64,000 nucleotides of DNA from Bacteroidaceae bacterium. GTDB taxonomy: Bacteria > Bacteroidota > Bacteroidia > Bacteroidales > Bacteroidaceae. Made by a program: the position numbers and the translations under genes. Each line of letters begins with the position of its first letter. The stretch's first letter is position 1. Below are positions 43,664 through 51,261 of this stretch, piece after piece. The notes under the pieces are model-generated. The model made no database searches. It was not told the DNA's origin and worked only from the letters and a program-made list of their open reading frames with translations. The stretch lies in NCBI GenBank assembly GCA_017631315.1, contig JAGBTN010000007.1, positions 124,001 through 188,000 on the forward strand, read 5' to 3'.

Positions 43664-45838
43664 ATGAAACAAAATTACATTAGACGCATCCTTTTGTGTC
43701 TTTGCTTGCTTGCAAGCCTCAATGCTTTTGCCTATGATGCACTGATTGACGGCATTTGTTACACGTTTTCTGGAGACAACGCAGAGGTGACATCTGGTAG
43801 TTATTATCGTGGCACTATCGTTATTCCTTCTTCTGTTACCTATGAAGGAAAAAAATATAGCGTAACAAATATAGGAAGCTCTGCATTCCGTAATTGCGTA
43901 GAGCTAACTTCTGTCACCATTCCCAACTCTGTGACTAGCATCGGAAACCATGCATTCTACAAATGCTCAGGCCTTACCTCTGTCACCATCCCTAACTCAG
44001 TAACGAGCATAGTGGACTATGCATTCAGAGATTGCACAAGACTTACTTCAATAACTATCCCCGACTCCGTGACAAACATAGGAAACGGTGCATTCGAAGG
44101 TTGCATAGAACTAAAAACAATTGTGGTAGAAGACACTAATCCCTTCTTCGACTCACGCAATAACTGCAATGCGATTATCGAAAGTGCGACAAACACATTG
44201 ATTGTCGGATGCAAAAATACCGTCATCCCCAATGATGTGTTAAGCATAGGTGAAGGTGCCTTTTGCGGGTGCTACTATTTAACTTCACTCAATATCCCAG
44301 AGGGTGTAACGAGTATTGAAGATGGTGCTTTCCAGGAGTGCGAAAGTTTAATCTCCATTACCATTCCCAAGACAGTAATAAACATTGGAGACTATGTCTT
44401 TTGCGATTGCATTGCTCTGACATCCATTAAAGTTGAAGCCGGCAATACAAATTATGACTCTCGCAATAACTGCAATGCCATCATTGAGACTGCTACAAAT
44501 ACGCTGCTTTCCGGTTGTAAAAATACAACTGTCCCCAATAGCATAACGAGTATTAAATGGGGTGCTTTTTCTGGTTGCTCTGAGTTAAACGCTATCAGTA
44601 TTCCCAACAGTGTAACAAGCATTGGCGAAGATGCCTTTTATGGTTGTACAAACTTGACCGCTATCACGATTCCCAGCAGTGTAACAAGCATCGGCGAAGC
44701 TGCCTTTAGCAAATGTTCAGGCTTGAGTACTATAATTATTCCAAATAGTATTATAGTTCTCGAGTCTTCAACTTTTAGTGGTTGCTCTAATTTGAAAACT
44801 GTCACTATTGGAAATAGTGTTAAAAGTATTGAATCAAATGCATTCAAGGGTTGTATGAGCATTACTTCTATTGTCATCCCGAATAGTGTAACAAGCATTG
44901 GTAGTAATGCCTTTGCGGATTGCACAGATATCGTCACTGTTACCATAGGTACTGGAGTTCAATCAATAGATAGCTATGCCTTCACCGGTGTATCTCCCAA
45001 GAAAGTCATTTGGCTACCAAAAACACAACCAAGTGGTTATTCTAATTCAAAATTAAAAGGAATCGTCAACTATGTGCCCAACGAATCATATTCTGGTCTT
45101 GATAATGTAGTGATTTATCCGTATTTGAACTCTATGTTTGAGGTAGATGGCGTAAAATACGTTCCTGTCAATCCTTCCCAACGCACTTGCGATGCTATTG
45201 ATTGTACATACAACGAATCGGCGAAGAACATCTCTGTTGGAGAATCCGTTACAAACAGAGGCGTCAACCTGACAATCAGGCAAGCAGCTCCGTACTTATG
45301 TTATGGGAACACATTTATGGAGAATGTAAAACTTGATTTTAAGGGCAATATCAACAACTCTGCTTTTGGTGGCTGTACAGACCTTAAGATTGTTACAATA
45401 GGCGATAACGTAACGGGTATCGGTGATTATGCTTTCTCCGGATGCAGCAGTCTGGACTATTTCCAATTTGGCAAAAGTGTAGCAACGATTGGGAAGGAAG
45501 CTTTCTCCGGCTGTGCGGCAATAACAGAACTCATCAGCTGCGCCGAGACTCCACCAGTTTGTGGCACCGATGCGCTGAACGATATTGATAAGTGGGTTTG
45601 TATGCTTAAAGTTCCAGAAGGACATGTTGCCACATATCAAGATGCCGCACAATGGAACGAATTCTTCTTCATGGAAGCATTCGACCCCGACAGAATAAAG
45701 AGTATTGAAGCAGAACCATCTTCTGCAAACGAGGTGGGACAATTCGACTTGCAAGGTCGTCGCATTGATAAACTCGCGAAAGGCATCAGCATCATCCGCC
45801 ACTCAGACGGAACAACAAGAAAGGTTCTCATCAAGTAA
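43664..45838 (+). CDS. BspA-like leucine-rich-repeat surface protein
   Basis: A 724-residue exported protein with a signal peptide (IRRILLCLCLLASLNAFA). It is built from LRR_5 (BspA/TpLRR) repeats of about 23 residues, for example IPNSVTSIGNHAFYKCSGLTSVT, from about residue 55 to 630. Such proteins in oral and gut Bacteroidetes bind host proteins. The last 30 residues (QFDLQGRRIDKLAKGISIIRHSDGTTRKVLIK in part) resemble a short C-terminal sorting or anchoring tail seen in Prevotella exported proteins. The ATG at 43664 is chosen for the signal peptide. Composition is nearer average than the C-rich rho gene. Confidence 0.9.
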   Translation: MKQNYIRRILLCLCLLASLNAFAYDALIDGICYTFSGDNAEVTSGSYYRGTIVIPSSVTYEGKKYSVTNIGSSAFRNCVELTSVTIPNSVTSIGNHAFYKCSGLTSVTIPNSVTSIVDYAFRDCTRLTSITIPDSVTNIGNGAFEGCIELKTIVVEDTNPFFDSRNNCNAIIESATNTLIVGCKNTVIPNDVLSIGEGAFCGCYYLTSLNIPEGVTSIEDGAFQECESLISITIPKTVINIGDYVFCDCIALTSIKVEAGNTNYDSRNNCNAIIETATNTLLSGCKNTTVPNSITSIKWGAFSGCSELNAISIPNSVTSIGEDAFYGCTNLTAITIPSSVTSIGEAAFSKCSGLSTIIIPNSIIVLESSTFSGCSNLKTVTIGNSVKSIESNAFKGCMSITSIVIPNSVTSIGSNAFADCTDIVTVTIGTGVQSIDSYAFTGVSPKKVIWLPKTQPSGYSNSKLKGIVNYVPNESYSGLDNVVIYPYLNSMFEVDGVKYVPVNPSQRTCDAIDCTYNESAKNISVGESVTNRGVNLTIRQAAPYLCYGNTFMENVKLDFKGNINNSAFGGCTDLKIVTIGDNVTGIGDYAFSGCSSLDYFQFGKSVATIGKEAFSGCAAITELISCAETPPVCGTDALNDIDKWVCMLKVPEGHVATYQDAAQWNEFFFMEAFDPDRIKSIEAEPSSANEVGQFDLQGRRIDKLAKGISIIRHSDGTTRKVLIK

Positions 45839-46121
45839 ACATCCTATAATAACGTCGGATATCCTTAATTGGGCCGTCACCAAAGCAAGTGTCGGTAATA
45901 TTCGAGTACAGAGATGTCTGCAAATCACTCACAAGTAGTTGAAAAAGTTCTGCAGAGAAGTTCGCCAAGTTCTGCAGAAAAGTTGAAAAGCCATACGCGT
46001 GAACTCGTAAAAATCCACACCCGCTTTTACAGAACCTCACTATGCGGGCTAAAGCGATACACTATTCGCACATGCCGGTTTGTTATGCTATTTTGAGTTT
46101 TACCGGACAGCAATACAATAT
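45839..46121. other. intergenic region with spaced CTGCAG palindromes
   Basis: No gene seen. CTGCAG palindromes within AGTTCTGCAGA are centred at 45952.5 and 45974.5, 22 bp apart, and an ACGCGT is centred 23 bp further on. Similar strings (AACTTCTCTGCAGAAGT) occur near 38391. Confidence 0.45.
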
Positions 46122-46170
46122 TATACTATTAAGGCGTGCTCCTCCGATTGAAGCACGCCTTAATAGTATA
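46122..46170. terminator. 19-bp perfect stem-loop between convergent genes
   Basis: Bases 46122-46140 pair perfectly with 46152-46170 (core AAGGCGTGCT / AGCACGCCTT) around an 11-nt loop. It lies between the LRR gene and folD, which converge, and may end both transcripts; T-runs are weak. Confidence 0.6.
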
Positions 46171-46188
46171 TTCCTTGCTCGATACTGC

Positions 46189-47064
46189 TCAATAGTAAAG
46201 ATGCTTACCTGCTGCAAGGGTGTTGAGCATGAGCATACAAATCGTCATAGGACCTACGCCACCGGGGACAGGAGTTATGTACGAGCATAGTGGCGCTACG
46301 TTGTCGAAGTCGACATCACCCGACAGGCGGAAGCCACTCTTCTTTGTTGCATCGGGCACACGGGTTGTGCCTACATCTATGACAACGACACCTTTCTTCA
46401 CCATGTCTGCCTTTAGGAAACCCGGCTGACCTATGGCTGCTATAATGATGTCTGCCTGAAGACATTCTTCCTTGAGGGTGTTGCTACGACTATGGCAAAC
46501 AGTCACTGTGCTGTCGCCATATTGTTTCTGCATCATTAACTGTGCCATCGGCTTGCCTACAATGTTGCTGCGACCGAGAATGACACACTTCTTTCCACTT
46601 GTCTCGATATTGTAACGGCGAAGCAGTTCAAGTATGCCTTTGGGAGTTGCACTGATATAACAAGGCAAACCGATTGCCATGCGTCCGACATTGATGGGAT
46701 GGAAACCGTCAACATCCTTCTTGTAATCGATGGCTTCTATGACTTTCTGCTCGCTGATGTGTTTGGGCAGAGGAAGTTGTACGATGAAGCCATCTACTGA
46801 TTCATCATTGTTCAATTTGTCGACTTCTGCAAGCAGTTGCTCTTCTGTGATGTCGTCTTCAAAACGAAGCAATGTGCTTTGAAAGCCACAGGCCTCGCAT
46901 GCAAGCACTTTGTTGCGCACATAAGTCTCACTGCCGCCGTCGTGGCCGACGAGTATGGCTGCAAGGTGTGGACGCTTGCCTCCTTTAGAAACGATGTCCT
47001 CTACTTCTGCTTTTATTTCTGCCTTGATGGTGGCAGCAGTCTGTTTTCCGTCTATCAGTTGCAT
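46189..47064 (-). CDS. folD: methylenetetrahydrofolate dehydrogenase / cyclohydrolase
   Basis: A 291-residue bifunctional enzyme of one-carbon metabolism. The substrate-binding segment has [28 protein letters not shown] marks the family, and the NADP fold has [33 protein letters not shown] is at the C-terminus. Downstream of ffh on the same strand with a 26-bp gap, so probably co-transcribed. Confidence 0.96.
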   Translation of the reverse strand: MQLIDGKQTAATIKAEIKAEVEDIVSKGGKRPHLAAILVGHDGGSETYVRNKVLACEACGFQSTLLRFEDDITEEQLLAEVDKLNNDESVDGFIVQLPLPKHISEQKVIEAIDYKKDVDGFHPINVGRMAIGLPCYISATPKGILELLRRYNIETSGKKCVILGRSNIVGKPMAQLMMQKQYGDSTVTVCHSRSNTLKEECLQADIIIAAIGQPGFLKADMVKKGVVVIDVGTTRVPDATKKSGFRLSGDVDFDNVAPLCSYITPVPGGVGPMTICMLMLNTLAAGKHLYY

Positions 47065-47090
47065 AACCGTTTATATTGATATCTGCTGGT

Positions 47091-48431
47091 TTACATTCCC
47101 GGCATACGGCCTTTCATCATGCTGGCCAGTTGCTGCATTTTGCTCTTGTCTGTTACCATCTTCATCATTTTGCGTGTCTGGTCGAACTGTTTGATGAGAC
47201 GGTTCACTTCCTGAACATTGGTGCCCGAACCTTTGGCAATACGCATTCTGCGACTTGTATTGAGGCATTCGGGGTGAGTGCGTTCCTTGGGTGTCATGCT
47301 CAAGATAATGGCTTCGATGTTCTTGAAGGCATTGTCGTCGATGTCTATATCTTTGATGGCTTTGCCTACACCTGGTATCATGCCGGCCAGGTCTTTAAGG
47401 TTGCCCATCTTCTTTATTTGTTGTATCTGCTTGTAGAAGTCGTTGAAGTCGAACTGATTCTTCTGTATGCGCTTCTCCAGACGGCGTGCCTCTTCCTCGT
47501 CGTATTGCTCTTGTGCTCTTTCCACGAGCGAAACGATGTCGCCCATGCCGAGGATGCGGTCTGCCATACGGCTGGGATGGAACGGATCGAGTGCCTCCAT
47601 CTTCTCGCCTGTACCGACGAACTTGATGGGTTTGTTGACAACGCTACGGATGCTCAATGCTGCACCGCCTCGAGTATCGCCGTCGAGTTTGGTGAGGACT
47701 ACGCCCGTGTAGTCGAGACGGTCGTTGAATTCTTTTGCTGTGTTTACGGCATCCTGACCTGTCATTGCATCGACAACGAAGAGTATTTCGTCGGGCTGTA
47801 CGGCATCGCGAATGTCTTGTATCTGCTGCATGAGTTCCTCGTCGATGGCCTGACGACCTGCTGTATCGACGATAAGCACGTCGTGTGCTTTGGCTTTGGC
47901 GTGTTGTATGGCATTCAGGGCAACGGCAACGGGGTCTGTTGCGCCTTCTTCCATATAGACGGGTACGCCTACTTGTTCGCCGAGGACACGCAGTTGTTCC
48001 ATGGCTGCGGGACGGAAGGTGTCGCAGGCTGCAAGCAGAGGATTCTTGGCACGCTTTTCCTTGAGCAGTTTTGCCAGTTTGCCACTCATGGTTGTTTTAC
48101 CTGCACCGTTCAAACCGGCCATAAGGATGATGGCTGGATGGCCTTTGAGGTTCATGTCGGTTGTCTCGCCGCCCATGAGTTCTGCCAGTTCGTCGTGCAC
48201 GATTTTTACCATCAGTTGCTGTGGTTTGATGGCGGTCAGTACGTTTTGTCCGAGTGCTTTCTGCTTGACGGTATCGGTAAAGGACTTTGCAACCTTGTAG
48301 TTTACGTCGGCATCGAGCAGGGCGCGACGTACGTCTTTCAGTGTTTCGGCGACATTGATTTCTGTAATCTTTCCTTCGCCTTTCAGTATCTTGAACGACC
48401 GTTCGAGGCGTTCGCTTAAGTTTTCAAACAT
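47091..48431 (-). CDS. ffh: signal recognition particle protein
   Basis: A 446-residue SRP GTPase that binds 4.5S RNA and nascent signal sequences. The NG domain has GLNGAGKTTMSGKLAK, DTAGRQAID and TKLDGDTRGGAALS; the methionine-rich M domain follows (MGNLKDLAGMIPGVGKA, RRMRIAKGSGTNVQEVNRLIKQF, MMKGRMPGM). The G1 loop has AGLNGAGKT as in other Ffh. First gene of an ffh-folD unit. Confidence 0.97.
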   Translation of the reverse strand: MFENLSERLERSFKILKGEGKITEINVAETLKDVRRALLDADVNYKVAKSFTDTVKQKALGQNVLTAIKPQQLMVKIVHDELAELMGGETTDMNLKGHPAIILMAGLNGAGKTTMSGKLAKLLKEKRAKNPLLAACDTFRPAAMEQLRVLGEQVGVPVYMEEGATDPVAVALNAIQHAKAKAHDVLIVDTAGRQAIDEELMQQIQDIRDAVQPDEILFVVDAMTGQDAVNTAKEFNDRLDYTGVVLTKLDGDTRGGAALSIRSVVNKPIKFVGTGEKMEALDPFHPSRMADRILGMGDIVSLVERAQEQYDEEEARRLEKRIQKNQFDFNDFYKQIQQIKKMGNLKDLAGMIPGVGKAIKDIDIDDNAFKNIEAIILSMTPKERTHPECLNTSRRMRIAKGSGTNVQEVNRLIKQFDQTRKMMKMVTDKSKMQQLASMMKGRMPGM

Positions 48432-48479
48432 TGAAGTAATTTTCTATTTAACGATTTAGTATTTGCAATTTATATGGTT

Positions 48480-49070
48480 TCAGACGTTCAGGATTTGCTC
48501 TGCGAGTGGCATTACCACTTTGCTGAGCACTTTGTCGTTGAGGAAGTGTTCGCCTTCGAAGAGTTGCATACGGTCTTTTCCGTAGTGTTTCTGGAAATCG
48601 CCCTGGCAGTTGACGAGTTTGTCCTGTGTGCCGAAGAGTCCCCAGACCAAGGCTTTTTCGTTGGCATCGATGGCTTTGAAACTGTCCTTCTCTACCTGTT
48701 GGAACGCCTGAATCATTTGTTTGTCGACCTTAAACTCCGTTGCGCCGTCCTGTCGCTTATTGCGGAATTCGCGTCGTCCCAGGCCTCGGAAGGTGAGAAG
48801 GCGTGCCATGTGGAACGAGGGGTTGACCAGTATTCGTGGTATTCCTCTGAGTTGTTCGGCATAGAGGGCGCCCATGCTGGTGGCGACAATGAGGTCGGGG
48901 TGTTCCTCCGCTACGAGTGTTTTGAGGAACCCGATTGCCGTGATTGGCTCCACAGGCACGTCCGGACTGATTACCTGCACGCCTTTCGGATAGAGGTGAT
49001 TGCGCATCTGCGTAGCAGAACCTGTGCTGCCGGCAGAGGCAAAGCCGTGTATGTAGAGTACTTTTTTCAC
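48480..49070 (-). CDS. YqiA/YcfP-like alpha/beta hydrolase
   Basis: A 196-residue small hydrolase. VLYIHGFASAGSTGSATQM gives the oxyanion region, VATSMGALYAEQL the serine nucleophile elbow (here S-M-G), and FEGEHFL the catalytic histidine. Similar to UPF0227/YqiA esterases. The start is taken as GTG at 49070: the promoter TATCTTTG (minus strand, 49075-49082) overlaps the longer ATG-started frame, so an upstream start at 49088 would not be in the transcript. Confidence 0.8.
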   Translation of the reverse strand: MKKVLYIHGFASAGSTGSATQMRNHLYPKGVQVISPDVPVEPITAIGFLKTLVAEEHPDLIVATSMGALYAEQLRGIPRILVNPSFHMARLLTFRGLGRREFRNKRQDGATEFKVDKQMIQAFQQVEKDSFKAIDANEKALVWGLFGTQDKLVNCQGDFQKHYGKDRMQLFEGEHFLNDKVLSKVVMPLAEQILNV

Positions 49071-49074
49071 GCTG

Positions 49075-49082
49075 CAAAGATA
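49075..49082 (-). promoter_or_regulatory. -7 element for a leaderless hydrolase mRNA
   Basis: CAAAGATA on the plus strand is TATCTTTG on the minus strand and ends 4 bp before the GTG start codon. Confidence 0.65.
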
Positions 49083-49544
49083 CAACAATTAAATGAAAAG
49101 TGGAAAGTGTGAAGTGAAAATTTATGAGGAGAAGGCGTAGAACACCTGGACGAGGCAGTCAATTTGTCAAGTTTTTTCTTGATTTTCACCCCTTCCGCAG
49201 CAAAATTTTGCGTCAAACCCACGAAAGGGTCATCAGCAGGGCATTTTTAGCAATTTCTGTATCTTGCTGAAATACCAGTACTTAAGAGTGTTCCCAAATA
49301 AAGTCAGCACATAGAAATGGACAAAAAGGTATGCTAAATCATAGAATTTGACGTGTTTTGTCGCCCGGAAAGGGCAGTCGAATTCCAAAACATGACGTGT
49401 GAAGTTTGCCAACTCGACGAGTGGAGTTGCGAATCGCCCAACACCGAATGACCCAACACCCTGTTACAAATCGCAGATTTCAGCATGGCAAACAAAAAAG
49501 TTGTCAGGATTTTTCCTCACACAAGGCTGCAGTTCCCTGCAAAC
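49083..49544. other. intergenic region without a gene
   Basis: About 460 bp with no credible gene. It shares the string ACGTGTGAAGTT with the palindrome array near 38352 and has an AACTC/GAGTT inverted pair near 49411-49426, but no exact 22-bp array. Confidence 0.4.
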
Positions 49545-49590
49545 GAAGTGCCCCTGAAAAGCCGAAAAAACGACTCATCAGGGGCACTTC
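49545..49590 (-). terminator. stem-loop after the DUF2582 gene
   Basis: GAAGTGCCCCTGA (49545-49557) pairs perfectly with TCAGGGGCACTTC (49578-49590). It lies 28 bp past the stop of the minus-strand DUF2582 gene. Confidence 0.7.
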
Positions 49591-49618
49591 AAAACAGGCG
49601 TATTGCCCGATGTATTGC

Positions 49619-49819
49619 TTACTTCAAAGTAACAGTAACTACCTTGTCAGCCTCAGTTACTTCAACCTTGTCCTCGCGAAGCAACCAGCCAAGAGCCAGA
49701 TAAAGATCCTTGTCGGTCTTAACCTTAGCAGCCTTCTTCAGGTCCTTTGTGTTCAGTGCGCCATTCTCGTTAAGGGCTGTCCATACGGCACCAGCCAATG
49801 TTCCAACTACTGTTGTCAT
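49619..49819 (-). CDS. DUF2582 winged-helix protein
   Basis: A 66-residue protein. The pattern VWTALNENGALNTKDLKKAAKVKTDKDLYLALGWLLREDKVEV is a compact winged helix of the DUF2582 family, common in Bacteroidetes. The predicted recognition helix is present but the role (DNA-binding or protein adaptor) is unknown. Monocistronic with promoter and terminator stem. Confidence 0.88.
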   Translation of the reverse strand: MTTVVGTLAGAVWTALNENGALNTKDLKKAAKVKTDKDLYLALGWLLREDKVEVTEADKVVTVTLK

Positions 49820-49886
49820 AATTTTAATTGATTCTATTGATTATTATTTACTTAATCAGTTCTATTCTTCTCTGATTTTCGCGTGC

Positions 49887-49894
49887 AAAGATAC
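49887..49894 (-). promoter_or_regulatory. -7 promoter element of the DUF2582 gene
   Basis: CAAAGATA on the plus strand is TATCTTTG on the minus strand. Confidence 0.72.
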
Positions 49895-50000
49895 AACAAT
49901 TCGTGTAATCAACACCATATTATAATATATTCTTTTATGCTATGTGGCATATTTTTGACATTTATCAAGAGGGAGATAGCCATTATTTCGAAAAAAAGTA

Positions 50001-50008
50001 TATCTTTG
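50001..50008 (+). promoter_or_regulatory. -7 promoter element of the lipoprotein/regulator pair
   Basis: TATCTTTG lies 45 bp before the lipoprotein start codon. Confidence 0.68.
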
Positions 50009-50052
50009 CCACTTCTTAACAGCAAAAAACCACCACAAAAAGGCCGTTTTAT

Positions 50053-50472
50053 ATGCAAATATACCACAAAAAACTGACCGCCTCCGTCGCACTCTGCGCA
50101 CTCATCGTATGCGGAGCCTGCAAGCAAGAAACAAAAGACGAGAAGTTCAAAAAAGACTTCGAACAGTTCACACTGAAAGAATGCCCTAAAGAAATAGACC
50201 TCTTCATACAGCTGGACAGCGCAAATTACGACATAAAAAGCCGAACACTCAACTACCATTACACCCTGGAAGAAGAGCTCGACCACGACACCATCTACGA
50301 CGAAAAGACAAAAGACCTCTTCCACGAAAACATACTGAAGAGCCTGAAAACCAGTATACAACTAAAACCCTACAAGGACGAAGGCATCACGTTCCGCTAC
50401 ATCTATCGCAGCAACACCACAGGCCAAACACTCCTGGAACTCACATTCACTGCCGAGCAATACAACAACTGA
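50053..50472 (+). CDS. small putative lipoprotein
   Basis: A 139-residue exported protein. Residues 6-23 are hydrophobic and end in VCGACKQE, a plausible but imperfect lipobox. The mature part is charged and probably mixed alpha/beta (CPKEIDLFIQLDSANYDIKSRTLNYHYTL, GITFRYIYRSNTTGQTLLELTF). No family recognised. It stops 8 bp before the winged-helix regulator, so the two are probably one operon, and it may be a sensor or cargo-side partner of that regulator. Confidence 0.7.
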   Translation: MQIYHKKLTASVALCALIVCGACKQETKDEKFKKDFEQFTLKECPKEIDLFIQLDSANYDIKSRTLNYHYTLEEELDHDTIYDEKTKDLFHENILKSLKTSIQLKPYKDEGITFRYIYRSNTTGQTLLELTFTAEQYNN

Positions 50473-50480
50473 GCGCCTCC

Positions 50481-51194
50481 ATGCCAAACATCATACACTA
50501 CGCCGACCTGCAAGTCGATACAACAACACGACAAGCACTGCATTCGGGAAAAGAAGTAACACTCACCGATACCGAATACCGCCTGCTCCTCTACCTGCTC
50601 AGACACCAGGGCGTAGTGTGCCGACGCAACGAAATCATCGAAAACATCTGGGGAGAACGCTTCCACTACGACACCGGCACACTCGACGTCCACCTCTCCT
50701 CGCTCCGACACAAACTCGGATGGACAAAAGAAGGCCCCATGCGAACCATTCGCGGCGTAGGCTTCATCCTGCCACACAAAGCATCAGAAACAGGCATCAT
50801 AAAGATAGATTCCTTCCTGCGCGAACTGCTTATGAGCCACGAAGAAGCACTGCGCCACAAAAACATACGCTGCTACCTCAGCCTAACACCCTTCGTCTAC
50901 GAAATACAAGCCGACGAAAACATCCTGCAAGAAATCTTCTCCTCCATCTTCTCGTTGTTCCTGCAACACGCACCCGACAAAGCAAGATGGGAAATCACCT
51001 CACAACTCACCGTCCGCGAATACACCCTGACAGCAACATCGACAGGCTCATGCCCCGACTTTGCAGAAATAATCACCGCCAGACAACAAGCCGCATTCCT
51101 CGGCATCCCCATTCGAATGGGCAACAAACACACACCGGAAGGGCCTGTCATGGGCGTAGAACTCAGCATACCCATGGAGGTCAACGAATCTTAA
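50481..51194 (+). CDS. winged-helix regulator fused to a degenerate kinase-like ATPase domain
   Basis: A 237-residue protein. Residues 1-95 are an OmpR/PhoB-type DNA-binding domain (LTDTEYRLLLYLLRHQGVVCRRNEIIENIW, TLDVHLSSLRHKLG, MRTIRGVGFIL) without any receiver domain. Residues about 107-233 resemble a histidine-kinase ATPase: FLRELLMSHEEALRHKNIRCYL, then DENILQEIFSSIFSLFLQHA where the N-box asparagines are replaced by Ser and Leu, and an ending GPVMGVELSIPME like the last strand. G-boxes are absent, so ATP hydrolysis is unlikely. A direct repeat overlaps its stop codon. Confidence 0.75.
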   Translation: MPNIIHYADLQVDTTTRQALHSGKEVTLTDTEYRLLLYLLRHQGVVCRRNEIIENIWGERFHYDTGTLDVHLSSLRHKLGWTKEGPMRTIRGVGFILPHKASETGIIKIDSFLRELLMSHEEALRHKNIRCYLSLTPFVYEIQADENILQEIFSSIFSLFLQHAPDKARWEITSQLTVREYTLTATSTGSCPDFAEIITARQQAAFLGIPIRMGNKHTPEGPVMGVELSIPMEVNES

Positions 51195-51235
51195 GGCAAT
51201 CTTAAGATTAAAACAAGAAACTTGTCGTACCTTTG
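51187..51235 (+). promoter_or_regulatory. promoter of the TonB receptor with an 11-bp-period direct repeat
   Basis: AATCTTAAG occurs at 51187-51195 and 51198-51206, exactly 11 bp apart, the usual spacing of OmpR/PhoB half-sites. The -7 element TACCTTTG is at 51228-51235. The repeat thus covers about -52 to -33, suited to activation of the receptor gene by the adjacent regulator. Confidence 0.65.
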
Positions 51236-51261
51236 CAGGCAAAACCAATTAAAGACACATT

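Noticed and set aside
47076-48419. 447-codon frame antisense to ffh
   Set aside because: Shadow of ffh, which has all SRP GTPase motifs.
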